Of a stretch of DNA of 64,000 bases, positions 44,871-55,300 are shown one piece after another. How positions within the stretch are numbered: position 1 is the stretch's first letter; each line of letters starts with the position of its first letter. This stretch comes from Neolewinella aquimaris (GTDB lineage Bacteria; Bacteroidota; Bacteroidia; Chitinophagales; Saprospiraceae), in the NCBI RefSeq assembly GCF_014197245.1, contig NZ_JACIFF010000003.1, positions 322,077-386,076 on the forward strand, in the 5' to 3' direction. Under the pieces are notes generated by a model. It made no database searches. It had not been told where the DNA came from and saw only the letters and a list, made by a program, of their open reading frames with translations. The position numbers and the translations under genes were made by a program.

Positions 44871-47228
44871 CTATTGATAATAGCCGTAACCGTAACCGTA
44901 AGCGGCCTTGGGATTGATGCCGTTCACGATGAGGTTGAAGCGCGGTAGCTTGCCCTCCTCCACCATTTCATTGATGTAGGGCATGCTCTTCTTCGGCGTG
45001 ACGCCTAAGCGGGTAATGAAGAGCGTTACGTTCACGTAATCCTTCATGAGCAAACCGTCGGTTACGATGCCAACCGGTGGAGCGTCGAGGATGACAACGT
45101 CAAAATCCTGTCGCAATCGCTGGATCAGGGTTCCCATGTTGTTCTCCATAAGTAGTTCCGCCGGATTGGGGGGCAGGGGGCCACTGGGTACGATGTACAA
45201 CCGATCGAGGACGGTAGGCCTGATGATGTCTTCGTAGGAAGATTTGCCGATGAGGTAGTTTGACAAACCGGCATTCTTTCGTTCGCCCTCATCCTTCAGG
45301 ACCATCTCGGCCAGCTTAGGCTTACGCATATCCAGCCCCACTACGACTACTTTCTTTTTAGTCAGGGCCAGGGCAGCAGCAAGGTTGGAAGAGATGAAGC
45401 TTTTGCCTTCTCCACTGACGCTGGAAGTGACCAGAACCACCGATGACTGCTCGCCGGGCAGTAAAAAGCCCAGGTTGGTTCGCAGCAACCGGAACGCCTC
45501 GGCGATACCAGTGCGGGTAGATTGGTTGACGACCAGCTTGCCGTGCTCGGAACTCTTCACGATCCGGCCCACAATGGGGTACGGCAGGTAGTTCAGTACC
45601 TCATCTTCCGTAGGTACCGTAGTTCCTAGCAATTCCCGTAAGAACATGGTACCCGCCGGGATAAAGAGGCCGACGCCAATTGCGAGCAGGTAGATGATCG
45701 GCTTATTCGGTGATATCGGGGAAGGGCTGGCCTCCGCACGGTCGATGATCCGGGTGTTGGGCACCTGGGCGGCTACGGTCAGGGCGGCTTCTTCCCTCCT
45801 TTCCAGTAAGTACATAAACAGATTCTGCTTGATCTCCTGCTGACGCATGATCTGTAGCAATTTCTGTTCGTTGCCGGGAATGCGGGTCATCTGGCTCTCC
45901 AGTGGCCGAATCCGCTCCTGGATGCGGGCGATCCGCTCGTTGGTTTCCCTCAGAACGGAGTTGATGCTGCGAAGGATGCTCTCCCGGATGTTGTTCAACT
46001 TCTCGTTGTAAGTCGCCATCAGGGGGTGCTGCTGGGTGTAGCCCTCCAGCTTGTTGTCGCGATCAAAAATGAGCTGGTTGTACTGTACGATCAAGTCCGT
46101 CAGTACCCCGGAGATGATCTCGGAAGCAACCGGCAGGGCTTCGAAGTTTTCGTTGGAGGAGGTCAGGGTGTTCCGGATCTCCTCGATCAGTTCCTGCCTC
46201 ACCTGTAGCTCGGCCAGTTGGGCGTCCGCTTCGTTGAGTTGAGCCAGGTAGTTGGCCCCCTGGGTCTGAATATCTACACTTAGATTGGCCCCCCGCTTGA
46301 AACTGGCTACGTCCGATTCCACCTCGTAGAGCTCCTCGGTTACGTAACCAAGACGCTCCTCAATAAAGCTCAGGGTCAGTCCGCCCGTTTGGCTCTGTTG
46401 CTCGACGATTTGCTGCTCGTAGGCGTTCACCAGCGCATCGAGTATGTCTTCGGCTTTTTCAGGGATGGGATCCGTCAGAGAAAGGTTCACCACCCCCGAG
46501 CGCTCTACCTGGCTAACCGTCAGTGCCTTGGTGTAGCTGTTTGCCACATCCGAGGGGTTCATCACCTTGATTTCGAAGACGGAGCGATGGTCGGTGGGTG
46601 GAGATTCGGGTGTAAGCTGCAAACGGAACTCGCGGCTGCCGATGTTAAACGGTTGAGTATAAGGAACGGAAAGCGTATCCCCCTCCGCCCGAATGAGCGA
46701 AAAGTTGTCCTCATTGTCGAAGCGGACCATGACGCTACCGTACTGGACCGGGCTGCCCGCAATATCGGTAGCACTGGTGTCAGCCGGTACCAGACTAAAG
46801 GACTCAGGATTGTAAATCTCCGTGTTGCGTACCGACCCCTGGTGGATGAATTTGGTGTCGAGGCCCAGTAGATTGACTACCCGCTGCATGAGATACTTGG
46901 AGCGCAACATGTGCACTTCGTTGTCGATCACGTAGCTGTTCTCGAATCCCAGTTCCTGGGCGATCACTTCCTTCGATAGTCCGCTCGTACCGCCGGACTG
47001 CTCCTGTATGAGCATCGACGTTTGGGCAAGGTAGACCGGAGTGGTGTAGCGCAGGTTCAGCCAGGCCAGGCCGATGCACACGCCGACGGCCAGCACGAAC
47101 CAGTACCAGTTGCGGAGCATCCGCCCCAGAAGCGCGGCGTAGTTCAGCCGAATCTCCGGGGTGAACCCCCCGCCGTTCGGCACGCTACCGCGCATCTGCG
47201 GCTTGAAATCCTCGGAAAAGTTTTTCAT
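44871..47228 (-). CDS. Wzc/GumC-type polysaccharide co-polymerase with BY-kinase domain
   Basis: From the ATG at 47228 the protein has 785 residues. A Wzz-type N-terminal region has a first membrane helix (YWFVLAVGVCIGLAWLNL near 40) and a long coiled-coil periplasmic part (about 280-480). A second helix (IYLLAIGVGLFIPAGTMF, near 510-530) follows. The cytoplasmic BY-kinase has Walker A SVSGEGKS near 606, Walker A' VVVGLDMRKPKL and Walker B VILDAPP near 713. A C-terminal tyrosine cluster ends AAYGYGYGYYQ, the autophosphorylation tail. It would control chain length and export with the Wza-like protein. A longer start at 47261 is possible. Confidence 0.94.
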   Translation of the reverse strand: MKNFSEDFKPQMRGSVPNGGGFTPEIRLNYAALLGRMLRNWYWFVLAVGVCIGLAWLNLRYTTPVYLAQTSMLIQEQSGGTSGLSKEVIAQELGFENSYVIDNEVHMLRSKYLMQRVVNLLGLDTKFIHQGSVRNTEIYNPESFSLVPADTSATDIAGSPVQYGSVMVRFDNEDNFSLIRAEGDTLSVPYTQPFNIGSREFRLQLTPESPPTDHRSVFEIKVMNPSDVANSYTKALTVSQVERSGVVNLSLTDPIPEKAEDILDALVNAYEQQIVEQQSQTGGLTLSFIEERLGYVTEELYEVESDVASFKRGANLSVDIQTQGANYLAQLNEADAQLAELQVRQELIEEIRNTLTSSNENFEALPVASEIISGVLTDLIVQYNQLIFDRDNKLEGYTQQHPLMATYNEKLNNIRESILRSINSVLRETNERIARIQERIRPLESQMTRIPGNEQKLLQIMRQQEIKQNLFMYLLERREEAALTVAAQVPNTRIIDRAEASPSPISPNKPIIYLLAIGVGLFIPAGTMFLRELLGTTVPTEDEVLNYLPYPIVGRIVKSSEHGKLVVNQSTRTGIAEAFRLLRTNLGFLLPGEQSSVVLVTSSVSGEGKSFISSNLAAALALTKKKVVVVGLDMRKPKLAEMVLKDEGERKNAGLSNYLIGKSSYEDIIRPTVLDRLYIVPSGPLPPNPAELLMENNMGTLIQRLRQDFDVVILDAPPVGIVTDGLLMKDYVNVTLFITRLGVTPKKSMPYINEMVEEGKLPRFNLIVNGINPKAAYGYGYGYYQ

Positions 47229-47257
47229 AGTGGTAAGACTTTCGGCGTGACCTACGA

Positions 47258-48037
47258 TCAACGCGTCACCAGGGCAATAACGATTCCGGCGACGGATAAG
47301 ACGGGGGTTAAATAAGATAGCAAGCGTTGGCCGGGATCGGAAACCGTAGCCGTGCGGGCCTTGATGGGTTCTACGTAAATCACGTCGTTCTGCTTGAGGT
47401 AGTAATATTCGGAAGCGAAGATCTCATCGGATTGCAGGTTCAATCGCCTGTAGCTCCGCTCTCCGTCTTGCTCCCGGACGATGAGTACGGATGAGCGGTT
47501 GGCGTAGTCGGTCAGGTCACCCGCCATGCCGAGGGCTTCGAGGATGGTGACGCGGGAGTTAGGGAGGGGAATTACCCCCGGAATGGTGACCTCGCCAAGA
47601 ACGGTAACCTTGAAGTTAAGGTAACGAACGCTTACCACCGGATCCACGATATAGGTCTTCAGTTTTCCCCGTACCAGTAGCTGTAGCGACTCTACGGTCA
47701 GACCGGCGACCTCTATCCGACCAAGCAACGGTAGGTCTATGTACCCATCCTGGTCCACCAGGTACCCCTGAAACAACTGTAGGTTCTGGTTGCTGACCTG
47801 TCCGAGCCCGCCAACCGTAACGGCTTCATTGAAGGGGGCCGCGGCGAGGGGGTCGACGCTTTCCACTTCGATCCGCAGCAGATCGCGGGGTTGAATTCTG
47901 AGTTCGAGGGCGTTTTCAATGTCTTCCGTTTTACCCTGGGGCATGCGGACGGAATCGAAATTGACCAGTTCTTTGTAAGAAACACAACCGGAGGCGGTGA
48001 GCACCGCCAGGGTAAGCAACAGGGAAAGTAGCCGCAT
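47258..48037 (-). CDS. Wza/GumB-type polysaccharide export lipoprotein
   Basis: The 259-residue protein starts MRLLSLLLTLAVLTASGCVSY, a lipoprotein signal with cleavage before Cys-18. The Poly_export domain has LRIQPRDLLRIEVESVDP near 47, followed by SLBB-type repeats (KVTVLGEVTIPGVIPLPNSR near 150). It is short compared with E. coli Wza and ends with a hydrophobic segment, LLSYLTPVLSVAGIVIALV, as in other Bacteroidota members. It is the first gene of the exopolysaccharide operon, 29 bases before the Wzc-like gene. An in-frame upstream extension to 48091 lacks signal-peptide logic. Confidence 0.92.
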   Translation of the reverse strand: MRLLSLLLTLAVLTASGCVSYKELVNFDSVRMPQGKTEDIENALELRIQPRDLLRIEVESVDPLAAAPFNEAVTVGGLGQVSNQNLQLFQGYLVDQDGYIDLPLLGRIEVAGLTVESLQLLVRGKLKTYIVDPVVSVRYLNFKVTVLGEVTIPGVIPLPNSRVTILEALGMAGDLTDYANRSSVLIVREQDGERSYRRLNLQSDEIFASEYYYLKQNDVIYVEPIKARTATVSDPGQRLLSYLTPVLSVAGIVIALVTR

Positions 48038-49375
48038 TGGTAGAATTTTCGGAGGGGTGGTTAGCGAAAAGAAGGACAAGATAGAGAACATACGCCTCCG
48101 GCCTCTATGTGTCGGGGCAACACATCTTCACGATTGGACAAAATGGATACGGTACACAATACAGTTGGCGGTGACGAGGGGCCACCCTAAATTTTTTACC
48201 GTTTGAAAGAATCGACTTCCGGTCGCGGTCAACATCAAGCTGACCGACGGCACTCGCTTAGATTATCGGATCAATGAGATTTTGGAGCATGTTTGTGGTG
48301 GGCAGGTATAAACGATGGTTACGGTTGTCCTGAATGTCCCATTGCAGCAAGTTGATTTTGGCCCAGACATAATACCTGAAGGCCCAACTCCCGTGGTTGC
48401 TAAGTTGTCTGCACAACCCAACGGCACCACGGGCTGAATGACAACGCGCAATGCACCGACCGTGGTACATCCAGGCGGTGCTGATGCCGATAATTGTTTG
48501 GTACCACAGGCTGACTGCGGTAAGTACGGTCGTGTTTGTTCAAGTGTCGCTAAGCCCTCCGCCAGCCGGTGAGCTAGAATGCGCCGGACACCGGATCCCG
48601 CGCGAATTCTACTGCAAACATAGGGCCGTCGGTAGGTTATTACAAATGTGACGACTTCCGGGAGAAGTCACCGACAGCACAATAGGGCGGGGTCGCAGGT
48701 GCAAGCTTTCCCGGGCGGCTAACGCCGGCAAGAGAATGGGCCTTTTTCGCGCCCGCGCATATTTAAACTATCGTTAACACATGCACAAGCCATAGTTTGG
48801 GAAGCTCCATCCGTTCGAAACAACAACACGTTTACCCCGTATTGGTGATTTAATTCACTGAATCCCTCCCGCAGAACCGCCTAAAGGCCACGGAAGCGTC
48901 AAAATTATACTCCATCTTCCCTATGTTTGTCGGCTCAGGTGCAATACTTGCACAGATGTTTTTGTCGCCCTCGCTGCTCGTTACCTTGCACGGCCTTAGG
49001 GGGATTGTTACCTTTACTAAGAACATTCCATTTGCTTAATCCTTCTACAGTATGCCAGCTGGGGCAATCCCTCCCCCCTTAAGTTTTCGTATTTGCTGGA
49101 ACAACATTCGCCCAACCCCGGCCATGACTTTTTTTAAGCCATTCTCGCGTTCACTAAAAACCAACTGAAAACTGTCGCGACACCTCTCCTTCCACCGTTT
49201 CGGTAAGAAGCTCCGGAAGGTACCCAGCGACAAAAACCCTACTTCCCCCCCCCCGCCCGGCTTAAACGGTAGTTGCTGCCGCAAAGGATAGGTGGGGCTG
49301 CTCTATATTTTATAGACTATCAGCATTGTTTGGCCGGAGTGCACCCCTCCGGCTACGCTTTAGAAAACGACACTA
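48038..49375. other. Gene-poor divergent region between the exopolysaccharide operon and the giant-protein gene
   Basis: I see no intact gene in these 1.3 kb. Bases 48200-48560 can be read as an interrupted frame on either strand, so a decayed gene is possible. A GGGCGGGGTCGCAGGTGCAAG motif at 48685-48705 is related to the tandem repeats at 8296-8905. A run of ten C lies at 49245-49254. Promoters for both flanking transcription units should lie here; only weak matches to the -7 consensus (minus-strand TATCTTGT at 48076-48083) were found. Confidence 0.5.
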
Positions 49376-52300
49376 ATGAAAGACACTTTACAATTATTAG
49401 CCAAAAGTCGGTTCCTCCTTGTCTGCTTATTCTGCGCCACTGGCTTGCTGGCGGAGAATGAGGTGAGTGCTTCGAAACTCGAAGTTCACGCACGCGTACA
49501 GGAAGCGCCACGGGTCATCGCAAGTACTCCGGCAAACGGAGCTTCCGGAGTCTCGCTTACCACTTCTATCTCAGCGAACGAACTGTATCTGCCCAACGGA
49601 CAGAACGGAATTTTCGGCGTTGACAACAACACGGTCAATAACCGTACGGTCAAGCTGTTTAATGCGGCGACCGGCGTGGAAATTCCCTCAACGGCCAACG
49701 GAACGGGTGGAGGCGATGCCATCAACCTGACCCCGTCCATCCCTCTGGAAGCAAACACTTCCTACCGCTTCGTCATCGACGGGGTGAAGGACCTTACGGG
49801 AGCGGTGTTCGAAGTTTATACCGCGGTCTTTACCACGGCTGCCGACAACGGCGGTAGCGCCTCGGCCCTGGACAATGTCTCCTTTCGCCAGGCCGGCAAC
49901 GTGGCCACGGGTGAATTCTACACCTCCCTTACCATCGGTCCGGACCGCAAGCTGTACGGTCTCCGCATTTCCGGAACGATCGATCGCTGGAACATCGAGT
50001 TGGACGGTACCCTTACCGGAAAGCAATCCATCTCGGTTATTGAGAATAAGTACGGCGAACGGGCCGCGATCGGTCTCGTATTCGCTCCCGACGCTACCTC
50101 CGGCAACCTGGTCGCTTACGTGAGCCACTCCACCGGTGTCCTGACCAATGGTCCATCCTGGGACGGTAAGATCAGCCGGCTTTCGGGTCCGGATCTGGAG
50201 GTTGAGAACCTCATCGTAACGAACCTGCCCCGGTCGCGTCGCGACCACCTGGTCAACGGACTGTCCTTCCGGCCGGGAGAGACCAACGTAATCTACTTCA
50301 ACGTTGGTAGTAACACCGCGGGCGGAGCTCCCGATAAGTCGTGGGGTTTTCGTGAGGAGCGGTTGTTATCGGGCGCAACGCTGCGCCTCGACCTCGACAA
50401 GCTTCCCTCCAGTAAGTGGCCGCTGAACGCGAAGACCACCATGGATCAGGCAGCGATAAATGCCGTCGATGTCAATTCGCCTACTCTCGGTAGTGGCACC
50501 GGCACCTACGAGGAAAATGGAGAACAGTTTCCCGACGACGGTACGTACAATCCTTACTACGTCGACGCACCCCTTACGCTCTATGCGACCGGTATTCGCA
50601 ATGCCTACGATCTGGCGTGGCACTCCAACGGACAACTGTACATTCCCACAAACGGAACGGCAGGCGGAAGTAACACTCCCGCATCAGTTAACGGTACCCG
50701 CCGGCCGAACGGAGAAATTTACAATCACGCCGATCCATCGGGAAAGTACCCGGTCATTCCCGCTACGTTTAACAACAATACGCAGCGAGATTTTCTGTTC
50801 CGCGTCGATCCCACCAAGTCGCTGGGCTTCTACGGTCACGCCAACCCCCTCCGCGGGGAGTTCGTGCTGAACCGGGGACCGGTTGACGTTTCCGGATACC
50901 CGAACTCCGTATCCCCCGATCCAAACTACCGGGGTATTGCTTTCAATTTTGAGTACAATAAGTCGCCGAACGGAGTCATCGAATACCGTAGCTCCGCAGA
51001 GGGCGGCAACCTACAGGGCGCCCTGCTGGTGTGCCGTTACAGTGGTGGTAGTGACATCATCGCCCTGATACCCAACGGTCCCAATGGCGACATCCTGACC
51101 AGCAAAATCGGTATTCCCGGTCTGACCGGATTCCAGGATCCGCTGGACATCACAGAAGATCAGGTAACCGGTAACCTGTACGTGTCGGATTTCGGCCGGC
51201 AGTCGATCGTCCTGGTGAAGCCCAGTGAAAATTCCTCTCCCGAGCCCGCGATTCAGCTCAACCCGATCTCGGTGATTACCGACGATGTGGCCGACGGTAT
51301 TCCGGGCGAAGACATCACGGTCTTTATTACCAATACGGGTAACGCGGCACTGCTGCGTCCGACGGTCACCATTTCCGGCGACGACGGCGACCAGTTCGAG
51401 GCCAACCTGTCTACGCTTCCCACCTCCCTTGATCCCAACCGCTCGGCTTCTTTTCTCATCAACTTTAATCCGACCACCATCGGATCCAAGATTGCTACCC
51501 TGAAAGTTTCGGGCGAGAACACGTCCGTTTCCGCGGAGATCGAACTACGCGGCCTGGGTAAGAAGGGCAACGGCGGCGGCAACGAACCCTCCCTCCAGCA
51601 GATCTTCGACACCTATGGCCTTGCCATCCAGGTGGGAGACCGGGATCCCGCAACCAACACGATTGATTTGCCTGCCGGCAAAACATATAACGATATCCTG
51701 GGCGACGAACTGCGTATTCAGTACTTCAAGCGGGCGGTAGATGCTCCCGTAACCATGGAAGTGCTAAGCGTGTACGGTCCGGAAGCCAACAACCCCATTC
51801 TGGGCTTTGGCTGGTACGAGAGCGGCATCAGCACTTCCGCCGCCGAGCTCTTTACGGTAGAGAACAAAATTTCGGGCAACGGGCAAACCCTTGCTCCGGA
51901 AATTAACGGAGTGTCGAGCTTTAATCCGGGCGCCAAGGTGTTTGGATTCTACAGCCGCTGGCCCTTCTTCAACAACCGCTACATCTACTCGGAAGACGCC
52001 CAGAACTCCTTCGACCAGGCCATTCCTCACCACGTGCGGGTGTACGAGGTGCCAAACGTAGACAATACCTACATCATAGCCTTCGAAGAGCATACGAGCG
52101 GATTTGACTACCAGGATGTGGTAGTTCTGGTCCGAAACGTTGAGCCCGCCCAACTGGTGCTTGCTCCCGTCATCACGGCCAATCCCGCTGAGCTGCTGTT
52201 TGAGGCCTCCGAAAGAGCACCCGCGCCCCAGGAAGATACCAAGACGGTCACCATCACCAATTCCGGTAATGCCCCCCTCGAAATTACGGGGGTGAGGATA

Positions 52301-55300
52301 GGTAACGGCCCCTTCGCCAACAACTTTTCCTTTACCGGCCCATCGACCGTAGTGCTTGCTCCTGCGTCCTCGCAAAATTATGTCGTGACCTACAAGCCGC
52401 TGCGCACGCTGGATAACCTGGGCTACCAGGAAGGAAGTCTGGTGTTTACCACGAACGCCGGAAACGGAACGTTCACGCTTGGACTGCACGGCCTGAAAAC
52501 CGTCGGTTACGAGGGCAGTCTGGAACCGCCCCTGCAGGATGTCGTGAACACCCTTGGCGTGAAAATCGACGTGGGTTGGACTACGCTAAAAAGCAGCACC
52601 GACCCCGCGCTGGTGGGCCAGGAAATCAACGAACCGTTGTTTGAAGCAGCCGGCCCCGGCCCGGTCGGTATGGTAGCCGTAGCGCGTTATTCGCCGGCGG
52701 AGCTACTACCCTTTGGTTGGTACACCCGGATCGAGAACAACATCACCCGTAACCAACTCGGGGTCATGGCTGACGGATTATCCGAAGCGCAGACCCTTTA
52801 CCCCAGCCTGGAATCGGGTACGACTAGCTTTACCCCCGGCCGTGGAGCATTCGGAGTGTATGTCTACTCCAATTCCTTCGGTCGCTACAGCTACACCGAG
52901 GACGGAATCAACACCGGGACGGTTGCTCACCGCGCCCGTATCTACCCGGCCCGCGACCGCCAGGGTGCGATAGTCCCAAACAGCTACCTGGTTGCCTTTG
53001 AGGATGCGGAAAACGGCGACTATCAAGACTACGTGTTCTTGCTGACTAATGCGAAGCCTTACGTAGCACCTGATCCCGCACTCAGTTTCGAGCCCGCAAC
53101 GATCAGCATCGGTGCCATCGAAGGTAAAATGTCGGGTCAGTACACTACTGAGTTGATTGCCAATACCAACATCGCCGATGATGCCGTGACCCTCACGGCT
53201 GATCAACCCTGGATCGTGCTGCCCAGTAGCTTTACCTACGGCGAGCAGATCGATGTCGCGGTTGATGCCACCAAGCTGGACGTCGGGGTGTACACCGGTA
53301 CCGTTACCGCTACGGCGGCCGGATTCGAGTCCGGCATTCTTACCATCACGGCAACCGTGAACGGACAGGTGAAGGACGGAACCATTCAAATCAACTTTCA
53401 GGACAACTCCTTCAATCCTCCCGCAGGATACCTGGCCGATGTAGGCGCGGCCTACGGCGCACGGGGAAATGGAATGTTTTACGGTTGGATCAACCCCGAA
53501 ACCAAGCAACCGCTGGACAATACCGCCGCAGCCCGCGGCGATGAGCGGGGCATAACCAATTCAAGCTCCGATGAGGACAAACTGCTGCGGTCGTTCAACC
53601 ACCTCGATATGTTCGGGCAGAACAATCCCCACGACTGGGAGATCGCTTTGCCCAATGGGTTGTACAAAATCGAACTGGCCGCCGGCGACCTGGTCAGTAC
53701 CAACAGCCGTCATACCATTCGCGTAGAGGGGGAAACCGTAATCAACGACTTCGTCCCCTCCGCCGATAGTAAGTTTCAGGTTGGGGTAGACACGGTACGG
53801 GTAAGCGACGGCAAGATGACCCTTGACGACGTAGGCGCCCCCGCCAACGGAAATACCAAGATCATCTACCTCGACATCGTACCGGTAGACAGTAGTGCCT
53901 TCGCACCGGAGATCGCCGTCAGTATTCGGGGCAACAAGAACCAGGCCGGCGAATACTACGGACAGGTCAGCGTGACCCTCGCCGCTACCGACAAGTCGGG
54001 AAGCGGAGGGCTGGAGGATATTTACTACACCCTAAATGGTGAAGGTCCGACCCTTTACGAAGGTCCATTCAACGTAACCATTGCGAACGGCGTGCCGGCG
54101 CAGAGCAATCTGCTGACCGTCACGGTTAAAGACAAGTTCGGCAACCAGGGCAAGTCGGTGCGGTCGTTTACCCTCATCCCCCAGACGGGTGCGGTGCTGC
54201 GGTTACAGAACCTGACGGTACTGCGCAATACCGACCGCGGACTGCCCGCCGACGATTTCTACAGTTTCAACAAAATCGAGCGGCCGATCAACTTCCAGGG
54301 AGACACTACCATCACCCGCCTGGAGAACACGGTGAGAATCCATAACGACGGCATCAATCCGCTGGTCATCACCAAGCTTACTACGACCAATCAGAACAAC
54401 TTTATCGTGTTGGGGGACCTGGTCCCCAGGAATGGTCTGGTTATTGAACCGGGACAGTTTGTCGATGCGGTGATTCGCTTCGTGCACGAAGGTGCACCGT
54501 ACCGGCAGTTGATTACCGAGCAGCTGGTGATCGAGTCTAATGCTGACAATGGCGTCGACATCTCCGCCACCCTGCGGGGAGCCTGGATGGACACTCCGGA
54601 GGGCAGTAGCGAAATTACCGCCCAGCAGATCTTTGACGTGTTCGGCTTCAAAACGCAGTTCGGCAAGGACAGCAACGGACAGCCCAACATCCGGCCGAGC
54701 TCCGACATTCCTACCGCGGAACAGGTAAATTCCGGCAAGGAGGGAGATTTGATCCTAACGGAATTCTTCGTGCAGGCTGATCCGAATCAGGATGTGCGGG
54801 TTGTCCAGTTAGCTGCTTTCCACTCCCGCAGTTCCAATATTTCCTCCTTACGGGATCCGAACAACAATGTACCTGCTTCCATGCAGTTCGACCACGGAAC
54901 GTCCTGGTTCCAGGCCGTACTTCCCTGGTTGCAAAACACCTTCCCTACCGTTGCCGGTGACCGGGCTCCGGTAATCGACGTACCGTTTTCAATAACCGTC
55001 AATGGTTACAGCTCGCGGGGTGGAAACATAAAGGGTGACTTTGCCGATAAAATTGTGGGCGTCAGATTCTACAAAGCGGTAGACCGGGATGGCCGGGTGA
55101 TTCCCAACGAGTACATCGTACTTCAGGACAACATCGGAAATGGATGTGGACCCGGTCAGGGCAACTGCGATTGGCAGGACAACGTCCTGTACATGATCAA
55201 CGTGCGGCCGCAGCAATTGCCCACGGCGGCGGCTATCGCCAACGTGACGGTGGATGTTCTGCAAGAACGCTCGTACGATGTATCTCCGTCCTTTAATAAA

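Noticed and set aside
49045-49284. 79-codon minus-strand frame upstream of the giant gene
   Set aside because: No recognisable domain, poor start context and a homopolymer tract within it; most likely a chance frame.
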